Source: JAMQKA01 sp043951865
GTDB taxonomy: Bacteria > Bacteroidota > Rhodothermia > Balneolales > Balneolaceae
Direction: 5' to 3'
Length of the DNA stretch: 20,380 bases
Assembly: GCF_043951865.1 (NCBI RefSeq)
Contig: NZ_JBINJF010000046.1
Location: 1 to 20,380, forward strand
This document shows positions 7,993 through 15,052 of this stretch, piece after piece. A model generated the notes under the pieces. It saw only the letters and a list, made by a program, of their open reading frames with translations, made no database searches and was not told the DNA's origin. A program made the translations under genes and the position numbers. Numbering within the stretch: the stretch's first letter is position 1; each line of letters begins with the position of its first letter.

Positions 7993-9444
7993 ATGGCTAT
8001 GAAGTCTAAAATTCTTGTGTTCCTTTCTTTATCCTGTTTTGTTTTACTAGTTCAGGCTTGTGGGACGGCTGACTCAGATCTAGAGTCTGTAAGTATTTCT
8101 GGAGAGGTAAGTAACCAAAATACTGGAAATCCAATTGAAGATGCTATTGTCGAAATAATCAATCCTGCACCCTTGAGACAAACCATCACTACCGATTCAT
8201 TAGGCCAGTTTGCATTTACGATAGAGGCCGACAGCTCATTTTCTGTAACGATAGAAGCTTCCAGACAGGGTTTTAATTCTAAATCGACAACCTTTAAGGT
8301 CGCACCTGAAACCGACGTAACAGACCTGATTATTGAGTTACTATCTGAGACAGATCCGGGTGATGAAGGTGGTGATGATGAACAAGTTGGTGGTGAACCG
8401 GAAGGAGCCGCAGCCATTGTTTTAACCGGTATCTCGAATCAAGCAATAAATATTGCTGAAACAGGCGACCAGGTAAGCAGTGCTTTTACCTTTGAAGTTC
8501 AGGATTCCGCCGGACGTTCTTTGAACAGGGAAAAAGCGGTAGATGTACAATTTAGTATAATATCTGGGCCAGGTGGCGGTGAGGAATTAATTCCACAAGT
8601 GGCGAAAACCAATGCCCAGGGTCGCGTTACAAGCTCTCTTTTCAGTGGAAATACTGCGGGTCCCGTAAAAATACAGGCTCTTGTAGACCGACCTGAAGTC
8701 GGTTTAACAATCCGTTCAAAGCCCGTGTTGATTGCAATCCACGGGGGATTTCCAGATGAAGATCACTTCAGTATTGCACCCAATAAATTCAATTTTGAAG
8801 GGTATGATATCAATGGAGTTCGGAATACAGTTACCGTGATTGTTGGAGATAAGTTTTCCAATCCTGTAAAACCTGGGACTGTCGTTTACTTTAGCACTAC
8901 GGGAGGAGTTATACAGGGCTCTGGAGAGACAGATGAAGATGGTATTGTAACTGCAGATCTGATATCCGGTGAACCCAGACCGACTGATGACATTAGCGGT
9001 AGTGCAGGAAGGCCAGGCTATTCAACCGTTACTGCTACCACAGTAGACGAGAATGACAACCGCATTTCGAAACAAATCAATGTTGTCTTCTCAACAAGAG
9101 GGGCGTTAATTGATGCAAGTCCTACTACATTTGATCTTTCTCCCAATGGGGGGGAAAGTTTCTCATATACCGTAACCGATCTGAATGGCAACCCAATGGC
9201 AGCCGGCACCGAAATTAGTGTCGAAGCCGGAGAGGGAATCGAGGTTACCGGTGATTCAGATTTCACCTTGGGCAACCACCTTTTCCCAGGGCCCGGGGCC
9301 ACAGAATTTAACTTCTCAATCCGGGACACTGATGAAGAATCCAATGATCCGGCTTCGTTGACAATTAAAATTTCTGTAACTACCCCATCGGGTAATACAA
9401 CAACATACACTGAAATTTCTGGAACAAGACGTAAGTCTCAATAA
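7993..9444 (+). CDS. Ig-like-repeat surface lipoprotein
   Basis: A 483-residue predicted lipoprotein. Residues 1-22 form a type II signal peptide with Cys23 after L-V-Q-A, the lipid-attachment site. Next comes a carboxypeptidase-regulatory-like beta domain (about 33-115; pattern SGEVSNQNTGNPIEDAIVEI then TTDSLGQFAF). An acidic Gly/Glu/Asp linker (about 117-138) follows, then two or three bacterial Ig-like (Big-1/invasin-type) modules (about 140-375), with the usual D-x-x-G-x-x-x-S/A-x-L turns, and a last beta domain (about 376-475). No catalytic motif is seen. Probably anchored at the outer membrane in binding or adhesion, which is inference. A second Met at codon 3 could be the true start. 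Confidence 0.85.
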   Translation: MAMKSKILVFLSLSCFVLLVQACGTADSDLESVSISGEVSNQNTGNPIEDAIVEIINPAPLRQTITTDSLGQFAFTIEADSSFSVTIEASRQGFNSKSTTFKVAPETDVTDLIIELLSETDPGDEGGDDEQVGGEPEGAAAIVLTGISNQAINIAETGDQVSSAFTFEVQDSAGRSLNREKAVDVQFSIISGPGGGEELIPQVAKTNAQGRVTSSLFSGNTAGPVKIQALVDRPEVGLTIRSKPVLIAIHGGFPDEDHFSIAPNKFNFEGYDINGVRNTVTVIVGDKFSNPVKPGTVVYFSTTGGVIQGSGETDEDGIVTADLISGEPRPTDDISGSAGRPGYSTVTATTVDENDNRISKQINVVFSTRGALIDASPTTFDLSPNGGESFSYTVTDLNGNPMAAGTEISVEAGEGIEVTGDSDFTLGNHLFPGPGATEFNFSIRDTDEESNDPASLTIKISVTTPSGNTTTYTEISGTRRKSQ

Positions 9445-9697
9445 ATTAATCCAATCATTGGACCATTAATCCCACCCAAAATATCGGGCGGATTTTATTC
9501 AGCAACGATGCTAACAGCATACAAACAAGTCATTTAATAATTTCCATCCTTTGCATTATATTCGGGAGGGTTTTAAAATCAGGAATTTTGTCGGAGTTCA
9601 AGACCCGATAAAATGATAAGTTTGGGCGACAAAACAACGGTTTACAAAACCTATTCGATTGATTTTTTTGGAATTAGTATAGACTTAAATATCAGAC

Positions 9698-10318
9698 ATG
9701 AAGTCACTACCAGAACTTTTTGAAAATAACCGAACGTGGGCTGAAAGGGTAGAACAGGAACATCCCGGTTTTTTCAGCGAGCTGGCTAAAGGCCAGAATC
9801 CCCAGATTTTGTGGATCGGGTGCTCCGACAGCCGGGTGCCGGCCAACCAGGTTGTGGATCTGCCCCCCGGCAGCCTTTTCGTGCATCGCAATGTGGCCAA
9901 TGTAGTGGTTCATTCCGACCTGAACTGCCAGTCGGTGCTGCAGTATTCCGTCGAAGTGCTCAAGGTAAAGCATATTGTTGTATCAGGACACTACGGGTGC
10001 GGGGGCGTGACGGCCGCACTTAAGGGCCAGAGTTTTGGACTTATTGACAACTGGCTTAGCCATATCCAGGATGTTATCGTTCAACACGAGGGGGAGCTCA
10101 GCTCCATTTCGGATGAGCAAAAACGGGTTAACCGGATGTGCGAACTGAATGTCCGGGCACAGGTAATCAATGTCTGCCGCTCCCCTTTTGTACAGCAGGC
10201 GTGGGAAAAGGGACAAACACTCAGCGTGCATGGGTGGATATACGATCTGAAAGACGGGTTACTTAGCGACCTGGATGTAACGGTGGGAGGCAAAAAAGAT
10301 CTGCAAAATATTCTTTGA
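9698..10318 (+). CDS. Beta-class carbonic anhydrase
   Basis: Interconverts carbon dioxide and bicarbonate in the cytoplasm. The zinc and catalytic residues fall at the same numbers as in E. coli Can: Cys42, Asp44 and Arg46 (GCSDSR) and His98 and Cys101 (GHYGCGG). The residues of the non-catalytic bicarbonate site of type II enzymes are also conserved, namely Trp39, Arg64 and Tyr181, so this enzyme is likely of the allosteric, pH-switched type. At 206 residues it is close to the E. coli length (220). No Shine-Dalgarno is seen. A same-strand gene of unknown function follows after 70 bp, possibly co-transcribed. Confidence 0.97.
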   Translation: MKSLPELFENNRTWAERVEQEHPGFFSELAKGQNPQILWIGCSDSRVPANQVVDLPPGSLFVHRNVANVVVHSDLNCQSVLQYSVEVLKVKHIVVSGHYGCGGVTAALKGQSFGLIDNWLSHIQDVIVQHEGELSSISDEQKRVNRMCELNVRAQVINVCRSPFVQQAWEKGQTLSVHGWIYDLKDGLLSDLDVTVGGKKDLQNIL

Positions 10319-10388
10319 TTACTGATCAATACCGTTGCTTTTCATATATTCCGTTCAACTTTCAAGAAAATAACGTTCGTTTTTCCTT

Positions 10389-10988
10389 ATGGAGATAAAG
10401 AGCACAGAAAAAAAATTTCCGAGCCTTGTGTACAAGGATTCAGAATATGAGCAGTTCATTGATCATTTGAAATCCGGCAAGGCGTATCACCTTGCTCTTT
10501 TTATCGGGCTGTATGAGAATAACAAACAGAAGGCCTTGAAAGAGATCGCAAAAGCGACGGGCAAGGAGGTCCTGGAATATGATTTCGATGATATTGTATC
10601 GAAAATTGAACGTGACACGGTTGATGCTGTCGATCAGCTATGGGAAGAAGTCAAAGACAGCGATGCCATTCTCCACTTCTCCAATGGGGATAAACTCTGC
10701 GGTGCATACACCGGATTTTCGCACTCCAAAGTCAAGTATGCCACACCCCAGGAGCGGTATTTCCTGCAAAAAATCCAGGCGTTTCAGGGACTTGTCATCA
10801 TCGATATTACTGAATATGACAGCGCCGACGAAACGATATTGCGGGCCGCCGATTCCATCATAAAGTTTCCGCTTCCATCTTCCTCCCTGCAGCGTTTTTG
10901 GTGGCACCTGAAGCACTACTCGTTGCACGGGTTCGATCTGAAAACAAAACGACCGGAAAGCTATTTAGACACTTCCACAAATTTTTAG
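10389..10988 (+). CDS. Degenerate AAA+ domain protein, probably non-catalytic
   Basis: A 199-residue cytoplasmic protein without signal peptide or membrane span. I read it as one AAA+ ATPase domain with eroded motifs. The Walker A position reads G40-L-Y-E-N-N-K46-Q: Lys kept, glycines lost. YDFDDIVSK (64-72) matches the conserved segment after Walker A. The Walker B position reads AILHFSNGD (93-101), with Ser98 and Asn99 where the catalytic Asp-Glu would be. QERYFLQKIQAFQGLVII (121-138) matches the helix and sensor-1 strand, but Glu142 replaces the sensor Asn. IIKFPLP (157-163) matches the strand after the arginine fingers, where only Arg152 remains. It likely cannot hydrolyse ATP. It lies 70 bp after the carbonic anhydrase gene. 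The fold call is alignment from memory. Confidence 0.6.
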   Translation: MEIKSTEKKFPSLVYKDSEYEQFIDHLKSGKAYHLALFIGLYENNKQKALKEIAKATGKEVLEYDFDDIVSKIERDTVDAVDQLWEEVKDSDAILHFSNGDKLCGAYTGFSHSKVKYATPQERYFLQKIQAFQGLVIIDITEYDSADETILRAADSIIKFPLPSSSLQRFWWHLKHYSLHGFDLKTKRPESYLDTSTNF

Positions 10989-11193
10989 GCCGATGAAACT
11001 TTCACTTCCGACCACTACCAGTTAATCGTATCAGCCACTCCGATACGATGTGAAGAGATGATCACATGGTGGATGAATCCATCTGAGTGATTTTGCACCT
11101 GCCCCGGGGGGCAAGCCTGTCGTTGCCAGTTGTACATATTTGAGCTTATCACATCTGCAGGTATGTGAAATTTAGTTCGTTTAAGGGAGTTGC
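10989..11193 (+). other. Structured leader candidate upstream of the MATE gene
   Basis: This 205-bp spacer holds several small dyads. ATCGTATC (11025-11032) pairs with GATACGAT (11042-11049). TGCCCC and GGGGCA lie back to back around 11100-11113. GGCAA (11110-11114) pairs with TTGCC (11123-11127), an alternative use of the same bases. CACAT (11150-11154) pairs with ATGTG (11163-11167). The first may be a poor terminator for the preceding gene, although no T-run follows. The others could form a leader structure for the exporter gene. I do not match it to a known riboswitch class. An AAGGGAG at 11182-11188 serves as a Shine-Dalgarno for the start at 11194. Confidence 0.35.
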
Positions 11194-12648
11194 ATGCGAA
11201 TAAAAAAAGAAGTGGATGAAGTTGGGGAGCAGACGACTGAGTTACCTGCTCCATCCTCTTGGTACGCCCGGTTGTGGCAAGATATTCTTGGTTCCGTTCG
11301 CGGGGTGGAATACGAATTTACTGAAGGCAGCATCTGGCGGGCGACACTGCTGCTCTCCATTCCCATGGTGCTGGAGATGGCCATGGAGTCGATCTTTGCC
11401 GTGGCAGATATCTTTTTTGTCTCGAAACTGGGGGCCGACGCGGTTGCTACCGTCGGCATTACCGAATCGATTCTTACCCTGGTCTATGCTATCGCCATGG
11501 GCCTCAGCATGTCCACTACTGCACTTGTATCGCGGCGTATCGGCGAAAAAAATGAGCAGGCGGCTGCTATTTCGGCAGTACAGGCGATTATTGTAGCTGT
11601 TATTGTAGCGATGCCAATTTCCCTGGCAGGCATATTTTACGCACCCGAACTGCTGACCCTTATGGGCTCCAACGAGCAGATGATCCGGGAACTTAACAGT
11701 TATACCGCCATCATGCTCGGGAGCAACATCGTGATTATGCTCCTATTTATAATAAATGCCATATTTCGCGGTGCGGGCGATGCGGCCATATCAATGCGGG
11801 TGCTCTGGGTCGCCAATATTATCAATATTGTGCTTGATCCCCTTCTAATTTTTGGATTTGGTCCTGTTCCCGCACTGGGAATTACCGGCGCCGCCGTGGC
11901 TACAACTATTGGCCGGGGCGTAGGGGTTGCCTATCAATTTTACCTGCTGACACAAAAAAGCAACAGGATCAACATCCGACGAAGCCACTGGAAACTGGAG
12001 GGAGCTATCATGAAGCGGCTGATCCGGCTCTCTCTCGGTGGCATCAGTCAGCATCTTATCGCCACCTCCAGCTGGATCGGGCTGGTCCGCATTATCGCCG
12101 TCTTTGGAGCGGAGGCACTCGCGGGGTACACCATCGCCATCAGAATATTGATCTTCTCTCTATTGCCGTCATGGGGAATGAGCAACGCAGCGGCCACCCT
12201 GGTGGGACAGAATCTCGGGGCACAAAAACCGGGGCGGGCCGAACGGTCTGTATGGATTACCGGCCTGGTGAACATGTGCTTTCTGGGCCTGGTGGGGGGC
12301 ACCTTTTACCTGTGGGCCGAGGAACTCATTCGACTTTTCACCAGCGAGCCCGCGGTTGTTTCAACAGGCATCCAGTGCCTGCGGATCATCTGCCTGGGCT
12401 ACCTGTTCTACGCCTGGGGCATGGTAATTGCCCAGGCATTTAACGGTGCCGGTGATACCGATACCCCTACCCTGCTTAATCTCATCTGTTTTTGGCTGGT
12501 AGAAATTCCGGTTGCTTATCTCCTGGCCCTTACGTTGGAATTCGGGGAGCCGGGCGTTTTTTACTCCATCGTTATTTCTGAAACCCTGCTTGGCGTCCTC
12601 GGGATTATGGTTTTCCGAAAAGGAAGATGGAAAAATCGAGTAGTTTAG
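11194..12648 (+). CDS. MATE-family multidrug/cation antiporter
   Basis: Inner-membrane exporter of 484 residues, driven in the family by Na+ or H+ exchange. About 45 cytoplasmic residues precede 12 hydrophobic spans in two homologous halves. The first half opens at WRATLLLSIPMVLEMAMESIF with the DIFFVSKLGADAVATVG segment. The INAIFRGAGDAA stretch and its second-half counterpart AQAFNGAGDTDTPT mark the repeat pairs, and SNAAATLVGQNLGA is the matching loop of the second half. NorM-type rather than polysaccharide flippase by these motifs. The substrate is unknown. An upstream AAGGGAG supports the ATG chosen. Three small genes follow closely on the same strand, so this probably heads a four-gene transcript. 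Confidence 0.93.
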   Translation: MRIKKEVDEVGEQTTELPAPSSWYARLWQDILGSVRGVEYEFTEGSIWRATLLLSIPMVLEMAMESIFAVADIFFVSKLGADAVATVGITESILTLVYAIAMGLSMSTTALVSRRIGEKNEQAAAISAVQAIIVAVIVAMPISLAGIFYAPELLTLMGSNEQMIRELNSYTAIMLGSNIVIMLLFIINAIFRGAGDAAISMRVLWVANIINIVLDPLLIFGFGPVPALGITGAAVATTIGRGVGVAYQFYLLTQKSNRINIRRSHWKLEGAIMKRLIRLSLGGISQHLIATSSWIGLVRIIAVFGAEALAGYTIAIRILIFSLLPSWGMSNAAATLVGQNLGAQKPGRAERSVWITGLVNMCFLGLVGGTFYLWAEELIRLFTSEPAVVSTGIQCLRIICLGYLFYAWGMVIAQAFNGAGDTDTPTLLNLICFWLVEIPVAYLLALTLEFGEPGVFYSIVISETLLGVLGIMVFRKGRWKNRVV

Positions 12649-12722
12649 AGATTATCAGCACCATAAAAACGGGGAATCAACTTTTGGGAAAAAAGAAGCA
12701 GAAGACTATTTTTGGTGCTGAT

Positions 12723-12887
12723 ATGAAAGAACCGGAAAAACCACTGCCTACAGACTGCTGCGGATCGGGCTGCGAACGCTGCGTCTACGATATCTATGTA
12801 GAGCAGTTGAAACAGTATAAAGCCTGGAAAGAATCTCAACAACCCAAAGAAGCAGGAGGAACGGATGGCTTTAACCGTAAAACGTGA
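12723..12887 (+). CDS. Small oxidoreductase-like domain protein
   Basis: A 54-residue protein with the short motif of the oxidoreductase-like N-terminal domain (Pfam PF09791): PLPTDCC, then G-S-G-C-x-x-C-V-Y-D-x-Y, with Cys12, Cys13, Cys17 and Cys20, followed by a charged helix (VEQLKQYKAWKES). The four close cysteines suggest metal binding or redox activity. No biochemical role is established to my knowledge. The frame is open back to an ATG at 12627 inside the MATE gene, but the conserved part begins right after the Met at 12723, so I choose that start. It overlaps the next gene by 23 bases, which implies coupled translation. Confidence 0.8.
   Translation: MKEPEKPLPTDCCGSGCERCVYDIYVEQLKQYKAWKESQQPKEAGGTDGFNRKT
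12854..12859 (+). promoter_or_regulatory. Strong Shine-Dalgarno for the SUI1-like gene
   Basis: A perfect AGGAGG lies 5 bases before the ATG at 12865, inside the 3' end of the preceding gene. It fixes the start of the SUI1-like protein. It stands out because nearly all other genes of the window have no recognisable ribosome binding site. Confidence 0.85.
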
Positions 12888-13089
12888 CACCAGTGGTCGC
12901 CGCGGCAAAACGGTGACGATGATTACCAATATTCAGCACAATCCCCAGGTGATTGAAGACCTGGAAAAAAAGCTGAAGCAGCACTGCGGTGCAGGGGGAA
13001 CCAGCTACGCCAAAACCATCGAAATCCAGGGAGACCATGTCGATAAAATCAAAAAGTTTCTTGTCGATGAGGGCTTTGACGTAAAATGA
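12865..13089 (+). CDS. SUI1/eIF1-like translation factor (YciH family)
   Basis: A 74-residue protein that is nearly all SUI1 domain: RRGKTVTMITNI, the hydrophobic helix LEKKLKQHCGAGGTS, then the family hallmark IEIQGDHVDKIKKFLVDEGF. Bacterial YciH proteins resemble eIF1 and can influence start-site fidelity; the physiological role is poorly known. Most bacterial members run to about 105-115 residues, so the N-terminal arm is missing here. I see no homologous sequence upstream in the frame, and the strong Shine-Dalgarno supports this start. A stray ATGA overlaps the stop at 13086-13089, but it opens only a 20-codon frame. Confidence 0.9.
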   Translation: MALTVKRDTSGRRGKTVTMITNIQHNPQVIEDLEKKLKQHCGAGGTSYAKTIEIQGDHVDKIKKFLVDEGFDVK

Positions 13090-13138
13090 GTCAGGATCTT
13101 CAGATGCAACATCTCCAACCCAAAAAAGCGGTAATCGT

Positions 13139-13312
13139 ATGGATTTAACCATTCCCGAAGAAGAGTACAAGGCGATCCTAAGTGAAATTAAGAGTGATGA
13201 AAGTCCCGTCGGAATTGATGCCGGCAAAACACATGTGCTCATTATCCAAAAGCTTATCGATATCGACCGACGCCTGCAGGCACTGGAAAAGAGATTTGCA
13301 GAAGAGGAATAG
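13139..13312 (+). CDS. Small acidic/charged protein, 57 residues, unknown function
   Basis: An ORF of 57 codons with ATG at 13139 and TAG at 13310-13312, starting 49 bp after the SUI1-like gene. It opens MDLTIPEEEYKAIL, has a central SPVGIDAGKTH turn, and ends in a heptad-like charged helix (QKLIDIDRRLQALEKRF). Helical ends with a Gly/Pro middle and codon use like the neighbours suggest a real gene. I recognise no family. The length and the coiled-coil-like C-terminus suggest a small dimer or partner protein, which is inference. No Shine-Dalgarno is visible. Confidence 0.65.
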   Translation: MDLTIPEEEYKAILSEIKSDESPVGIDAGKTHVLIIQKLIDIDRRLQALEKRFAEEE

Positions 13313-13656
13313 TTTAAATCCTTTACGGAATCAGAACTCTTGAATGCATGGCCGTGGGGAGGTCGAAGTCCTCACCAATATTGATGAGGGCGACTAAAAA
13401 TATCGATCTGGAAATTCTGGGCAGTGAATGGGGACCATCCTGGTAAATACCGGGATAGTCTTACCGCTGGCGCGGGATCCAGTCTCCACATCGATGGAAA
13501 AAAAGAAACCAGTAACTACCCTTCCGTTTATGAATGGCGCTACATTAGTTACAATTTTATGGTGTCGCCCTAACCCGGGGTAAAGAACTGCGGACAGATA
13601 CCGCCGGACACTGCCCATCCTATTGTGGGCAGCGCCCATAAAGCATATTTTGTCTT
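13313..13656. other. Spacer between convergent genes, possibly a decayed gene
   Basis: 344 bp between the small ORF and the convergent metallopeptidase gene. GC content is gene-like, but all plus frames are broken by stops, and the open minus frame (13394-13639) reads like chance sequence. A 7-bp hairpin (CTGCCCA 13611-13617, TGGGCAG 13626-13632, 8-base loop) lies near the metallopeptidase stop without a T-run on either strand. The gene-like composition without a frame could mean a degraded gene, but I cannot name one. Confidence 0.4.
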
Positions 13657-14151
13657 CTACAAGCTCACCTTGCTCTCGCGTTTGGGATCCAGGTCATACA
13701 GTGACGAAACCGTAGCCTGAACCGTTTTGTACCAGTCATTTCCATACTTGTCGTTAATCTCGTAGAAATCCGCAAAATCGGGCTTGCGGGTCTTCATTTT
13801 CCATTCCTGGTTCTTGGCTTTGTAGGTAGGATCGATATGCAGCAGTTCATGGAACAGGACCATCTCCCGGGTTTTTTCATCCAGCATATCCCACATCTCC
13901 CCGGAAATCTCGATCAGGTAATCGTTGCCTGAATAGTATTTAACTTCGCGGGAAGCCTTCATGCATTTTGCCGCACGATATTTCGTCACATTTGGGTACA
14001 CCAGGAAATACCCGATCGAGGCGGGACCGAATTCCAGCTTTTCCCGCTCAATCACACGCTCCGCAATCGTTTCCACTTCGGGCGATTCCATCAGCTGTTT
14101 ATTACTGTGACTTATGGTATCCCCGGGCTTCAGAAAATCATTGTCTTTCAT
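13657..14151 (-). CDS. Putative metallopeptidase, phage-type HExxH protein
   Basis: A 164-residue soluble protein with a zinc-protease motif, VLFHELLHID (His101, Glu102, His105). It resembles the putative phage metallopeptidase domain family (Pfam PF18894) in layout: an N-terminal part with a conserved FGPASIGYFLVYPNV segment, a strand region (VKYYSGNDYLIEISGEMW) and then the HELLH helix, with Asp107 next to it. The C-terminal 45 residues are polar and contain KPDFADFYEINDKYG. The family name reflects frequent phage occurrence, but no other phage gene lies here. Substrate and role are unknown. The gene is alone on its strand, with no Shine-Dalgarno. Confidence 0.72.
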   Translation of the reverse strand: MKDNDFLKPGDTISHSNKQLMESPEVETIAERVIEREKLEFGPASIGYFLVYPNVTKYRAAKCMKASREVKYYSGNDYLIEISGEMWDMLDEKTREMVLFHELLHIDPTYKAKNQEWKMKTRKPDFADFYEINDKYGNDWYKTVQATVSSLYDLDPKRESKVSL

Positions 14152-14776
14152 ATTGTTGAAGTACTAAAAACTTTAATTTACTGTTCAATTCGTTGACTCA
14201 TTCAAGACCGCTAAAAGTATCGTATTCGAATGATTATTTCAGCTTTTACCTCCCGATTTTTCAGGTATTTGTGAGGGATATATTAGAAAATGCCTGAAGC
14301 TCGACGGGTTGGAGTTTCACAGCAGTGTATTACCCGGTTTATTCACGAAGTAGTAAAAATAAGATGTTAAATCCAGGAAAATATTTGACATATGGAGAAT
14401 CACCTATAGCTCAAATTTGGGTGTAGTTGCACCATACTGCGAAATTTGCCCGTGCACTTCGTTATCCCGACAATGCCTCCTCAACGTACCTCGGCACGAC
14501 TGCTTGGTGCCATTCCCGGGACTCCTCGTGCACAACCAAATTTCTTGGTGAATAATCCGGGTTAATGCTTTCCTGTGGCAAGCTACCTATTTTCATACCT
14601 ACAGGATACGAGATAAATAGGCTGTTTGAGATGCATCGTTGCGCGGGTATTTGTTAAACTATCCTGCATCTTTGTACACTTATTTCAAATGCGGGACAAT
14701 ACCGAATTTGGGCAAAAAACTTCTTACAAAGCTCTCTTGCAGGCTGAGAACACCACTCTCAAAAAAAGATAATCAC
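14152..14776. other. Long non-coding spacer with several inverted repeats
   Basis: About 625 bp between the metallopeptidase start and the csp terminator, with no ORF I can support. It holds three dyads. The first is an 11-bp stem with one wobble (14260-14270 with 14288-14298). The second is an element bounded by AAATTTGG (14413-14420) and CCAAATTT (14536-14543), with palindromic GTGCAC words inside. The third is CCTATTT (14586-14592) with AAATAGG (14615-14621). The AT-rich 14160-14240 part probably carries the metallopeptidase promoter. Confidence 0.6.
14413..14543. repeat. Inverted-repeat-bounded element, about 130 bp
   Basis: Outer arms AAATTTGG (14413-14420) and CCAAATTT (14536-14543) are exact complements, and the next bases also pair partly (GTTGCAC against GTGCACAAC). 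Inside are two GTGCAC palindromes and GGCAC/GTGCC around 14502-14516. The element is more GC-rich than its AT-rich flanks. It looks like a small palindromic intergenic repeat or a structured RNA. No coding capacity is seen. Confidence 0.5.
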
Positions 14777-14801
14777 AAAAAAACCCCGGCAAAAACCGGG
14801 G
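14777..14801 (-). terminator. Intrinsic terminator of the cold-shock gene
   Basis: On the minus strand a 6-bp all-G/C stem (CCCCGG, 14796-14801, with CCGGGG, 14784-14789) and a 6-base loop run directly into seven T (14777-14783). It lies 33 bp after the csp stop codon. Confidence 0.92.
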
Positions 14802-14833
14802 CCTCTAAATGTGATATAAAAAATAGGTTTGGT

Positions 14834-15052
14834 CTATTTATAATCCAGGCTTCGCACGTTAATTGCACTCAAGCCCTTGGGAGTCTCCTCGACATCAAAT
14901 TCCACGGCTTCATCGTCTTCAAAGCCTTGATCGTAACCAAGATTTTCAACGTTGTTTCTGTGAACGAAAATATCCTTACTTCCTTCATCGGGATTAATAA
15001 ATCCAAATCCTTTTTGGGAATCGAAAAATTTTATTTTGCCTTGTTGTGACAT
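14834..15052 (-). CDS. Cold-shock domain protein
   Basis: A 72-residue single cold-shock domain (OB fold) that binds single-stranded RNA or DNA. RNP1 is KGFGFI (14-19) and RNP2 is DIFVH (27-31). The opening GKIKFFDSQKGFGF matches the family, with Phe in place of the usual Trp of KWFN. The acidic insert (GFEDDEAVEFDVEET) is family-like. The frame extends 11 codons upstream to a second ATG at 15083-15085, but the domain begins at the Met at 15052 and the upstream codons would lie in the leader. It has its own terminator and no operon partner. I use no numbered csp symbol because paralogues cannot be told apart. Confidence 0.94.
   Translation of the reverse strand: MSQQGKIKFFDSQKGFGFINPDEGSKDIFVHRNNVENLGYDQGFEDDEAVEFDVEETPKGLSAINVRSLDYK

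Noticed and set aside
10315..10329. TTGAT-TACTG-ATCAA dyad resembling an FNR box at the end of the carbonic anhydrase gene
   Set aside because: The FNR consensus has a 4-base spacer and this has 5. It also overlaps the stop codon, and a match this short can occur by chance.
12627..12722. Upstream ATG extending the small oxidoreductase-like gene into the MATE gene
   Set aside because: The extension is Lys/Ser-rich and not family-like, and the conserved part begins just after the Met at 12723.
13394..13639. Minus-strand ORF of 81 codons downstream of the metallopeptidase
   Set aside because: No family resemblance, no ribosome binding site and chance-like composition. Described only as a spacer that may hold a decayed gene.
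14639..15049. Plus-strand ORF of 136 codons across the csp terminator and csp gene
   Set aside because: Runs antisense through an intrinsic terminator and a clear cold-shock gene; lysine-rich because of the A-tract.
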